Source: Pyrocephalus nanus
Lineage: Eukaryota; Chordata; Aves; Passeriformes; Tyrannidae
Length of the DNA: 64,000 bases
Reading direction: 5' to 3'
NCBI GenBank assembly: GCA_038380795.1
Contig: CM076260.1
Span: forward strand, 2,911,533-2,975,532
Part shown: in pieces, positions 33,425 to 44,300 of the stretch
Layout: every line of letters starts with the position of its first letter
Numbering within the stretch: the first letter of the stretch is position 1
Position numbers and translations under genes: made by a program
Notes under the pieces: model-generated
Told to the model about the DNA's origin: nothing
Seen by the model: only the letters and a program-made list of their open reading frames with translations
The model's database searches: none

Positions 33425-33520
33425 TTGAGTTGTTTTTTTTTTTTTTTTGTCATTTCAGAAACAGCTTTTATTTCACAATGCAGGATAATTTATATTAAAA
33501 AAAAAAAAAAAAAAAGAGGA
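33425..33520 (-). other. Poly(A) signal followed by a genomic A-tract (retrocopy tail candidate)
   Basis: On the minus strand GTGAAATAAAAGCTG is followed about 20 bases later by an A-tract of about 18 (T-tract at 33435-33450). A second T-tract (A-run on plus, about 33499-33516) lies upstream. A signal plus a genomic A-tail is the mark of a processed retrocopy 3' end, but no parent gene was recognised. Confidence 0.35.
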
Positions 33521-35327
33521 TGCAAACAGGGAAAGATCAAAACAATCTCCCTCTGAGAAACCCAAACTGTTTTTGTTGGCATATGCATTGTTCTGCATAT
33601 TTTTGTTTCATGTTTGCTGGTAGCCTTGAGGTTTCCACGTGGGTTGGAAAAAATAAATTCACAGAAATCCTTAAGGAACGGAACGGTTCTTTCCTACCCA
33701 ACTCCCCTGTGCAGAAAACTCGTTTCACCTTAACTAAAGCTCTCCCCTCCTCTGTTCCTGAGTTTGTGACTCAGTTTTCAGGGGCAAACAGTGCAGAAGT
33801 TCTCTGAGTGCTGCTTTCCAGTGAGAGGGACCCACTCAAAGCTGCTCCAAGAATTTCCATGTACCAGCATGGGTGAAAGGAAGTAATTTCTCCTACTGTT
33901 CTCCCTCCTTTTGCACCTCTTAAGCATATTTTTCTCTTTTTTTTTTCTTTGATTTTTTCTTTTTTTTTACCATTTTGTGTTCTAATCCAATTTTCTTGCA
34001 GTTTTCTAAAACCCTCCTCAGTGGAGCTCCTTAGGTATCCAGCTTTCCTGAAGGAAGTAGCAGAAATTCCAAGCAGAAATTCCTGCACTGGCACAGAATG
34101 GTTTTCAGCCTGCTAACCATTCTTTCTAAAAAAGAAAAAAACTTGGGATAAAACATCATCCTTCACTGACTGTGGGATAGGATGGGACTGGGACAAAGTT
34201 TTCCTCTCCTCCAGCACCAGTTGCTGGGATTCACATCCTGTCTCCTAGAGCCCAAATCCATTGACTGAGGTTTGTACAGTCAAGGAGAGTCTGGCTGGGG
34301 GTGCTGAACTTCTATCAAAGCTGAGAAATTATTTTAAAGTCAATTTTCCCTGCACATCCTTTCAAAGAGCAACCAGCAAACACCCCCCGGGATGTTCCTG
34401 TGGTGCCATAGGACAGCCCAGGGTGTGGCACAGGAAAGCACTGGCATCTCCCAAGCAGCCAAAATGTGCACTTGTGATTCTTCAGTGAGATTTTTCAGTG
34501 CAAAGGCTGAGTGTTCATGGAGGAAAAGAGATGGATTAGGTGGCTGGTGGTGGCTTGGGACAGTGGGACAACTCCTCGTTGTGCACAGTTGTGTCGGTAA
34601 TTCCATGTGTCTCGGGAATAAGAGCAGAAATTCCTGTACCTGATCTCCTCCACGTTTCATATCCAGCCTTACCTTTGATGGGAATGCCCCAAACTATCAA
34701 CCAGATGAAAGGAGTGAATAGAACTCAGAACAGTGTTGAGCTTCTGCCAAGAAAGAGTGTCAAGATGTGTCAAGAAAGAGCTGGTATGGAGGACACCGAT
34801 GAGCTGATCAGTGCTGGGCATTTCTACCCCACCTTCCAGAGAAGGGTCTCAGCAATCAGAATGAGCCTCACAACCCCCCTGAGACAGATCTTATTGTACC
34901 TGGGTTGGCAAACAGAGTTACACATAAAGGACTTCAGAGGAAAAGCTACTGCAAGGATCCAGGGATCCTCGGCGCCTCTTGCTCTGAGCAGCGTTTTCCT
35001 TTCTGGAGAATTCATGTGGCTGCTGGAAGGTGGGGGAGGCATCAAATGAGCTCCTGAGACAACAGGTCAACATTCATCTTCCTGTTTGAAGTCCAGGGTT
35101 CAGCTTGTTAAAGGTGAGAAAAGGACACTGGGGCAAAACACCAGCAAAAGAGAGAATCCAAAAGAGGTAAGAAACGAAACTGGGATGGAGGCACAAACTA
35201 CAAAAGGTAGATCCAAATGGACATTTGTGAGGTCTTCACATGAGCACCCTCAACTGAATATTGAAGCTATGATGGACAAACCAAATCCAGTGGCTTCCAA
35301 TGAACTTTCTACCTCCTCATCTCACAA
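33521..35327. other. Intergenic, no recognised gene
   Basis: Apart from the SOX-OCT-like palindrome and T-rich runs near 33930-33970, nothing is recognised. An open frame of 169 codons at 34540-35049 has no recognisable domain. Confidence 0.45.
33581..33600. promoter_or_regulatory. Palindrome containing a SOX-OCT-like composite motif
   Basis: ATATGCA and TGCATAT form a 7-bp inverted repeat around six bases. The plus strand 33586-33600, CATTGTTCTGCATAT, matches the composite SOX2-OCT4 pattern CATTGTTATGCAAAT at 13 of 15 positions. Function is not shown. Confidence 0.35.
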
Positions 35328-35776
35328 GAGGGAAAGAGGGGAGGAAGAAAGGCAGATGTAATGGGGGAGAGAGAGAGACTGGGGGAGGAGAAGATTTAAA
35401 AAAAGAAAAAGGAAAAAAAAAGAGAAAGAAGGAAAGAGAGAAATAGAGAAAAGAAAGATAAAGGAGAAAGAAAGTGAGAAAGAGAGACAGAAAGAAAAAC
35501 AGAAAAAGAGAAAAAAGAAAGAGAGAGAAAGAAAGAGAAAGAAGGAGAAAGAGGGAGAGAGAAAGAAAGAGACTGAAAGATTGAAAGAGAGAGACAGAAA
35601 GAAAGAAAGAAAGAAAGAAAGAAAAAGAAAGAAAGAAAGAAAGAAAAAAGAAAGAAAGAGAGAAAGAGAAAGAAAGAAAGAGAGAGAGAAAGAAAGAAAA
35701 AAGCCTTAAGATAGAGAAAAGGAAGAAAAAAGGAATAATAAAGGAAGAGAGAAAGAAAAAACAAGAAAAACCACAT
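35328..35776. repeat. ~450-bp polypurine tract, GAAA/GA-type microsatellite
   Basis: The plus strand is almost entirely A and G, built from GAAA, GA, GAGA and GGAA units. The purest (GAAA)n parts are at about 35595-35695. The long Ser/Phe/Leu-rich frames on the minus strand are low-complexity artefacts of it. Confidence 0.95.
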
Positions 35777-38635
35777 GTAAAGCCACGTAGTTTTTTTCCC
35801 CATTTGGAATCTGCCCCTGCTGGTACAGAGGCAAATGGGAGGATTTTCCCTTTCAACATTCAGCAAAGTGCTGCTTGGTGGAGAAAATACAGGGAGACTG
35901 TTCCATGCAGAAGGTTTTGGGAGATAGCACCTGGCACAAGGTTTGCTACAATAAGTTGGTTATTCTTTATTGCGTTGGAAATACAACAGTCATGGAAAGT
36001 CCTGCATTAATCCACAGCCATGGCCTGCAAAATCTCCCCCTCACCTTGACTTTGCTGAATATTTTCAGGGTTTAGGGCTTGAGAGGGTTTTTAATTTTCT
36101 TTTTTGTTTGTTTGCTTTAAGGATGGAAATGAAAGCTGGTCGTGGGATTTGTTCTTCTTGGGGGCATGAAGGGAAAATTATCTGTACAGAGGTTCTTTGG
36201 ATGGGTTGTGGTGAGGATGAGGTTGAAGGGTGAGCAAAACACAGTGCTCAGCTTGGAAACCAGTGTAATACTTTTGAAGACGACTTTTGTCTGACCCTAG
36301 AACGTGGTCCTTTGAGCAAATCAAAGCTTGGTAGACAACTAGAAGATGAGCATCTTTCTGGCAGCTGGTAGAGAGCCATGCCTTGAGTTATTTCTGTGAG
36401 ATTCTGGTAATTTCTATCAGGTGTAGGGTTAATTCCTCAAATGGAAATATTTTCATGAGACGAGGGAAGAGGATGGACCATTGGAGGCAGATTTTGCAGG
36501 AGGCTGCTCTAAAAGCCAGCTTCCTCTTGATGTGTGTGGGGCCATGAGGAGGCAGGTGGACCAAGGGCAAGGGGGCATTACATGTCCATAAATCCAGATT
36601 GCATCTCTCAAGGAGCAAACTCTTTCCTAATAGGGCACAGCTCCTTCTCCCAGACGTGTTGGAGACACAGAAGGCCAGCTCTGCAGAAACAAAACTAACA
36701 GGAAAAGCTCTGGTAAGGGATTGAGGACTGATGTCCTCCATATGAGGATGCTCCACAACCCCGAGGGGTCTGAAGTCACTGATCTCACAGCCCTTTGAAA
36801 TTAAAAATTTTTTAAATAAAGACCTCGGACTTAGGATCGACTGAATTCCTCTTAAAGGAAGATGCACTGAGCACCACGCCATGAACCATCAACCAGTGAT
36901 CTCCTCTCATCAGAGAGCTGGTGCTTGGGCATTTCCAGTGTTTTACTGGACCTGGAACAAAGTAAGGATAAAGCTTACCAAGCTGGGGAGACGACCACCA
37001 CAAGCAGCTTTCCAGAGATGCAGCCAATCCTACAACAAATCACAGGATTTTGAGTCAGCATCAAGGCCACGAGCCGGGATCCATCAAGCTGTAGGATCTG
37101 GCCCCAGGACAGTGCATATATCTGCATGCCAGGCAAGGATTCCTGACAGTGCCTAATGCCAGGCTGTTTGTTTCTGTCCAGATTAAAATCAGTTAGAACA
37201 TCAAGCAGCAAAATCAGAGTGTAACTCATTTGTGGAGATTAGGGAAGACTGGAAGTTAATTGCTCAGTGACTAGAAGGAGAGAGGCATGGAGTTGTCTTG
37301 TTTCTGGAGCTCAGAAGGAAAGATTTGTTCCCTATCCTCCTGTGTGAAAAGAGGACTTTGAAAGCTTTCAGGAAAGAAAAAGCTGATGGAAGGAAACTGG
37401 AAAAGTTTAGGTTACTCAGACAGCTCAATGCCCAGCATGGTGTGAGAGGGGAACTGCCCTGAAAAGGGAAATTAAATGACTCAACCTGCCTTCTCTGGTC
37501 TTGGTGAGGACTCTGCTGGGATTTGTGCATGTTATACCTTTGCTAGGCTCCCCCAAAGGTGTGACCCACACCTCTTGCACCAGACTGTTGCATAGAGTTG
37601 CTGTGAGCTGGATGGGTTCACCCCAGAGTCGGCGGCGGGTCGGTAACAGTGCTCTGCCACTTTTCAGGCTGCACGAGTGAGATCGTGTTAATTATGCTGG
37701 AAAAGGCCTTTGAGACCCTCTAGGATGAAGATCACAAAGAAGTTGGATTGCTCTATGTATCTAAGTCTTGCTCTGTCTGATTTTTGGGAAAGGCCACTGG
37801 AGATTTTTTTTCAGGCATTGAGAGAAAAGAGCGTTCATGTCAGCATTGACCAGCACAAGGAGGGCAATCTCAGGAGCCATTCATGGTCAGTAAACCCAGC
37901 AAATTGAGATGCTGTTGGTGCAGTTCCTTCTGGAGGCTTGGAAATGTCCCCATCCTGGTGTTTCAGCAGAAGCAAAGCCCAGGGAAAACTGGGAAGAGGT
38001 GTGGTGGGGGCAGGAGATGTGAAAATGCTCCTTGCTCATATGATTGCCTCTTGGATGTTTGGTCCTGGCTCTCATGACATCCATCAGCCAGGCTCAGCTC
38101 TGCAGGACACAGAGCCAGCTCCTCTGGAACGTGGAAGGTTTGTGCTTCTGGAAGGGAGCGTGGAGCTTATTGCGAGTGCTGAGGGCTCATCATATTTCTT
38201 ATGGTGGCAAGGGCTGGTCGTTCACTTTATCTCAGCAGTGTGGGATGGCTGCCCCAAAAAGCCAAATTCATCCACTAGAGAGCTGGGAGAAACCCCAGGG
38301 GATGCCTGCTGTGATCCTGATAAAACACACACTGCCAAGAGGGAAAAAAAACCCCAGGCTTTTTTCCTTGGGGGAGGAGCAAATCCTGCCCTCATAAAGC
38401 CCCTCCATCATCAGAGACCACCAGGCCTGGCGCTGGAGTCCGACTGGAGCAGGACACTGGGGTCCTCCTGGTCCCAGTGGCAGCCACAGCCTGGCCTGGA
38501 GGTGAGATCCCAAAGGAAAGTCAAACCTGGACTTGACAGCAAATTAAATGGAACGCAACTGAACCGCGACTGTGATGCAAAACATCGTTTTGCCGGACGA
38601 AACGCAGTTTCCACAACCTGGTTTTAAGGAACAGT
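35777..38635. other. Intergenic, no recognised feature
   Basis: Unique-looking sequence with no recognised exon, RNA or repeat. A small CpG-rich motif (GTCGGCGGCGGGTCGGTAAC) is at 37628-37647. Confidence 0.5.
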
Positions 38636-40360
38636 TTTACACAGAGATAGATACACTATGCTAGATCTTGAGAAAATTAAAAAAAAATAAAAAATAAAAA
38701 AAAAGAGAAATCAATATGCTAAATAAACTAAGACATACAGTATAGGGGATATTCTGATCAACAAACCAATCACCATTAGAATCAAAAAGTAAACCAGCCT
38801 TTCACTTAGGACCCTAACAACATTTCTCAATGCACTAAGTACATTTTAAACCATGCAAGTTTACACAAACATCTTAACTAGGTTTTTTTTTTTTTTTTAC
38901 TTTTTAAAACACCAACATTATGCATTTCTTTGTTAATTATATTGGTTAAAGTTGCAGCCGTTCACTGCCAAATATCAGATACATCATATACATATTTTTA
39001 TACAGAATCTGGACAACACAACATTACACAGCCTAAATAGAGAAAAAAAGATTATTTGTTCCTTTGTTTGTTTGGTTTTTTTTTTCAGTTTTGTAAAAAA
39101 TATGAAATGGTGATAGGAAGGAGGGAGAAGGTGTGGGAAATCTTCTACCAAATTAAAGGATTATATCAAAAAAATTCCCAAATCACAGTACAACAAGGAA
39201 AAAATAATGGTTCAAACTCAGCTCCACGTTTAAGCTTCTCTTAGCTAAGAAACAAGACTTTACACACAGAATGTATCAGTATTTAAAAATAGAAAGAATT
39301 TCAACACCATGCTGTCTGATTCCAAATACATCTTAGTTAAAAAAAAAAAAAAAAAAAAGTTTAAAAAGGGGAAGAAAACGAACCCAATAATTACTCAATA
39401 AACGTAGTGATCGCAAAGTTATCTCTATATTGGTTTGGATTTCCTACCTACTCGTGATGCATTGCTGGGTGGTGGAGCTGGAGGGGGCCAGAACAACGCC
39501 AGGATAAAGGAATGACTCGGGAATCGCTCGCCGGTCCTGTTGTCGCACAGTCAGGGCAGCTGGAATTCTGAACGGGGTCTGAAACCATCCCAATGGTTTG
39601 GGGTTCTCTGCTTTTCCTTCTACTCGGCTCGTTCGGGCTCTCGGACAAGAGAAGGGGGTGCCCTACTCGGTTCCCATGGCCATTCCCTGCCCATCCACAG
39701 GGAGCAATGCATGGGTTTGGTTACACATGGAAAGGAAACAGAATCTGGAAATCAACCATGGAGGATGCTGTCGTTGACATGGCAAGTCATACAAAAATGC
39801 TAAAATTTCAGATATAATCAAAGATACAAAATCAGTTCTGACAAGTTTTGTGGGTTTTTTTAATATAGTTTTTTCTTTTTTTTTTTAATTTTTTTTATAG
39901 TTTTTTTTTCCTTTTTAATAGCAACCATTACAGTGCAAGGTTTTAAAAGTTATTATTACAGTAAAAGGTGTGTATCTGGTTTTACAGTAACTGTAGCACT
40001 GATTTTTGTTCTGTATAGTAGGTCCCTGATGTAAAGTGTATGCACCAGTTTGAGAGAAAAACCCCGCACCATAACGGCTCTTTAGCTTTAAATACATTTT
40101 TCTCTTTTCTTTTTTTTTTGTTTTTTCTTTTTTAAACAGATACAAAATAACACATCAAGTTCACAAGTTTCACAAGCATGGACTTTTGCCTTAATAAAAA
40201 GCATGAAAACTTTGCCAAAACCCCGACATTTAAAGTAACGTGAAAACCGGTCGATGAGGGACGCGGGTGTGCGTTTGAGTGCCGGTGTTCTGCCACCCCA
40301 CTGAGTTCCTGGAGGTCACAGATGATTCTGTGCTCTCCAAACTGCTGCTTCTTGCTCACT
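38636..40360 (-). other. AT-rich 3'UTR-like block 2
   Basis: The minus strand reads like a long vertebrate 3' UTR. It is AT-rich and CR1-free, and contains TGTAAA- and TTTTGTAT-type elements and several A-runs. A more CpG-containing portion at 39400-39680 interrupts it. No terminal coding exon lies next to it. The nearest candidate owner is XKR6, expected upstream on this strand. Confidence 0.35.
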
Positions 40361-41034
40361 CACCAGTTGTTTGTTTGTTTGTTTTTTATTTTTTTTTTTT
40401 TTTGGCCAGGCAAACTGGTGTTCGGTTTCCCACAGCTGGGATTTGAGTTTGTGCATTTTTTGTTATAACAAAATCTAGGTTTTTTTGTTTTGTTTTGTTT
40501 TTTTTTGAGGGGGGGAAGGTGGACGAGTTCCCTAAAGAAGGATCATCCACAGTGGCTCTGGGACTCCAAGCCACAGGTCTGTTTGGAAGGGGCTCTTTTT
40601 GTTGGTTTGTTTTTTTTTTTTTTTTCTAAAATGGTCAAGATGAGATGCAAATGGCTGCAGCCCTGCAATAACCCAGCTAACTCACGGAAGATGCTCAGCT
40701 CCTGCCCCAAAAAGCCAACTTCACGCTAAGCAAGCTACAAAAAAGGAGAGAATTCAGGAAATTACTGGAGCAAAACCAACCTTGATTTAATGGGTTTAAT
40801 CCAGAATGACTTTAGTGCAGCTGACTGCCCTGTCTCTGGGGGCTGGATAAGAGCAGCTGAGGTCCCACCACTTCATACCTGTGTCTGCTCTGAAAGTACA
40901 GCAGAACACCCCAGTGCTCAGAGAGGAACCATCGCTGTCTCTGTCACTGCTGAGGAACATCTGCCCTCTCTCCACATCTCTCTGTCCAGCCCATCACATG
41001 CCCTGGACACACACATAAATGAGCTAAAGTCATC
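40361..41034. other. Intergenic with T-rich runs
   Basis: (TTTG)n and T-rich tracts at 40367-40402, 40478-40506 and 40605-40626. Otherwise nothing recognised. Confidence 0.5.
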
Positions 41035-41165
41035 ACATAATCATTCAGGTTGGAAAAGACCTCTCAGGTCATCAAGTCCAACCATCCACCCATCAGCACC
41101 ACCACGTTCAGCACTAAACCCATGTCCTCAAGTGCCACATCCACATGATTTTTGGACACTCCTGT
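41035..41165 (-). mobile_element. CR1 LINE 3' tip
   Basis: Antisense: AATCATTCAGGTTGGAAAAG, then GTCATCAAGTCCAACCATCC, GCACCACCACGTTCAGCACT and CAAGTGCCACATCCACATGA. Confidence 0.88.
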
Positions 41166-41217
41166 CTCTCTGCATCCAGCTTTGACTTGGAGTTAAACAA
41201 GCTTTAGAATAGCAGTA

Positions 41218-41322
41218 GAATCACAGAATATCCTGAGTTGGAAGGGACCCACGAGGATCATGGAAGCCCAACTCCTGGCCCTGCACAGGCCACCCAAACA
41301 ATCCCACCACGTGCCTGAAGCT
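41218..41322 (-). mobile_element. CR1-type LINE fragment, second subfamily
   Basis: Antisense: AATCACAGAATATCCTGAGT, GGACCCACGAGGATCATGGA and CACGTGCCTGA. It is nearly the same start as the 61535 copy. Confidence 0.85.
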
Positions 41323-44300
41323 TCGTGGTGACTCACTAATTTAGTCAAACACACTGATTTTACTCCATAACCAACTTGACTTTTATCTAAGCGAGAAAAC
41401 ACAGTAATCAGAAAATAGCCAGGAAAACCTGAGGCTGCAGGTCAAACCACAGCTCTAAGAAGATGCAGCCAGCTGACTTCCTAACCACCAAAAATACAGG
41501 CTTACAGCAGGAATGTTCCTGTCCCTAAACAGCATTTCAGGAATTTATTTAGTGTTTGATTCTGCAATTTCTACCTCCTCACATTTTCTTTACTCAGGTA
41601 AATAGGATGAGTTTCATCTGAGTTCAAGTTATTGAAAGTTAAACCCAAAAAAGGGGTGTGGAATTCCTCTCCAGAAGGGCCCATCTCCTTCCACTGATGA
41701 CAGAGGGAGCAGATGCAAAGAGGTCAAACCAGACACTTTAAACTTTTACAGAGCAAAAGTTAAGTGGGTTTAATCCCTCTTTCAGCTGCTCTCCTCACTC
41801 CCAAATGGGTGGGTAAGTAAATATACAGTACTCAGGTGGGAAAGGCTGAAGAATTACTTAAAAGGAATATTTTAGACTAACAAAAAAAAAAGTATTTTGA
41901 AAAATGTATTTTGAAAATTGCATCTGCAACCCTCAGCGAAATGCAGTCCCAGCCAGAGGCCAGGGGAGGTTTGAGGAGCATTATGAGCTCAAGGGAGACA
42001 AGGATAAATGTTTTTTACCAAGTTCATCCATCTCTGCCTCTCCTCTGGACACTTGTGAGACTTTAAGAAGCAGCAGGAGTCCAACACAAGAGTGGGATTC
42101 TCTTGGTTGTATCAGTCACCACACTTTATTTCTGTCAGACACATCATCCTCCCATCAGCTCCTCCTGCAGTCAGTTCCACCATTGCCCCTCAGCTCCTGC
42201 TTGCAGGAATTGTGTGTAGGAATCCACTCCTCTCTCCCAGCTAACCTTCAACCTGCCACTGTACTTCGGTCACCTTAGTTTTAAAACTCCCTGCTTTTTT
42301 TGGGCAGAGCCTGGCTTTGCTGGTCCAGCCTGCCCAGCACCGTGGGAGCTCGTGGAGATCTGCCCCATAGAAAAGTAAAAACCTTGACAAAATCCCCGGT
42401 CAGGAAGGATTCTTATCCCTTTAAAGAGGAAAGGATCAAGGATTGGACACATTCTCATCCCAGTGCTCCTCTACCCCAGGCTTTAATTACATGAAACATT
42501 TCTCTGGGAGCTTGAGTGGAGCAGCACTCAAAGCATGGAGGTATGTTTTGGGTGTGCTGCCTCATTGCAGGAGGAATTTCTTTAGCTCTGATCGTTTTTC
42601 TAAAGCTAAAATCAATTTAACAGACAAATTCAACAATAAAAACCTTGCAAAAGGAAAAGCACCACTCCTCCCAAACTCTAAGCAACAACAAAGCAGTGAA
42701 CCACAAGCCTAACCCCAAAATGCTGTAAAGTCAGAATGTCCATGAAGACCTTTTTACTGCCTGCACAGAAAATATTCAGGCAATTAAAGGAGAAGATCTG
42801 AGGCCAGAAAAGAAGTGGTGAAAGTTTGACAAGCCAAGTTGCTTCCATTAAACTCTATCAAGCTTTGGGATGTGAGACTGTGAGGCTCCTTGAGAGGGTC
42901 AGGCTTTGTTACTCTGAGAAAGAGTGAGGACCTTTTAGGGTGATTTTGCCCCTTGGATGGTAATGTCTGAACTTCTCTGATGAATTGCAGATGGAAGAAG
43001 GACAGCTGGAATGTTGCCTCATTCCTATACAAAAGAAATTCCTGTGATCTCCACATTGTGTGAGAGGATCACCCTTGGCTCCCTTTGTAGTCAGTGGAAG
43101 GAAATTGGCATTTCCAGAGAATGATTGATCTCACATCCTTTAGATATCTCTGCTAGGAGAGGTGAGTCTTATTCTCCAAGAATCAAAGAGGAAGTTGAGC
43201 AGCACCAGCTTGAGTTTGGAGAGTTAACTTTTAGCTATCCAAGTCAGATAAAGTGGATCTTACCAGGAATATTCTGTCTTAAAAAATTTGTGCAGGCTTG
43301 GATTTTTTTAAAGCACCAACACATTTAGTTTATTCCATCTTTAACTTATCAATCCATCTTGGAGCAACAGCTGTCTTAAATTTTTGCTCCTTCATTTCAC
43401 ACCAAGGCAACACAGCTGCTTCTCCACAGCAGTTGTCAGCACAGTTCCTCTCATCCCAATGCACCTGTAGCTTGTTTCCAGCGAGACCTTCTCAAGGAAA
43501 TCAGCAAGATCTGTGCTTTCTGGAACACAGGGAATGTCTCAGCGCTGGATTATTGACATCAGTCCTCTAAAACCTCTTTGGAAGATGAAAACGAACAATT
43601 CCATTTGTTCTGCCAGGAAAAAAAAAAAAAAAGAAGCCGATTCTGTGCAAGAGACTTAAGGATTTCTTCTCCAGTGACATGGAATCAGTCACTGCCATTC
43701 AAGCCTTTGAATTGTTTTTATATGTTGCAATAAAAACCTGTAAGGGCCTTACAGTGTCCCTTTGGAGGGGCTTGACAAGCTGGTCTGGGTTGTTTAAAGC
43801 TGTGCTGCAAATTTATTTTAATTCCCAAAGTAGGCAACATTGGCTGTGACCAAGCCTGGACTGAAAGCAGCCCTGCATTTTCAGCAGGTGACACTTCTCT
43901 GCTGAAACCCTGATTTGGGTAAGAAGATGAAAATAAGATGGTTTGGAAGCGCTACTGTGCAAATAAGGTGTAAAGTGGCCATTAATGTTTTGCAGAAATA
44001 GAGAAATTTTAAATGTCAGCAACTTGACTCGGTGTTGGACGTGAAGAGTTCTTTTCTTTCCAAACAGAAGATCACCTTGACAGGTGAGGATTCTGCAAGG
44101 CACACTTTAACAATTGATTTTGGTCTGGGGACACTGGGAGCCTCGTTAGCTGAACAAACAGAGATTGATGCTCGTGTTTGAGTTGGTGCCTCGGACTTCT
44201 TCTACAGTCAAGACAGACACAGACATTTCTAGGTCATGATTCATCTGACAGAGCGCAGGCAGCTGCTTTACAATGACAGGAATTGCATCCCAGAAAGGCG

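Noticed and set aside
35317..35866. Two overlapping long Ser/Phe/Leu-rich minus-strand frames.
   Set aside because: They are translation of a GAAA-type purine tract, which lacks stop codons by composition.
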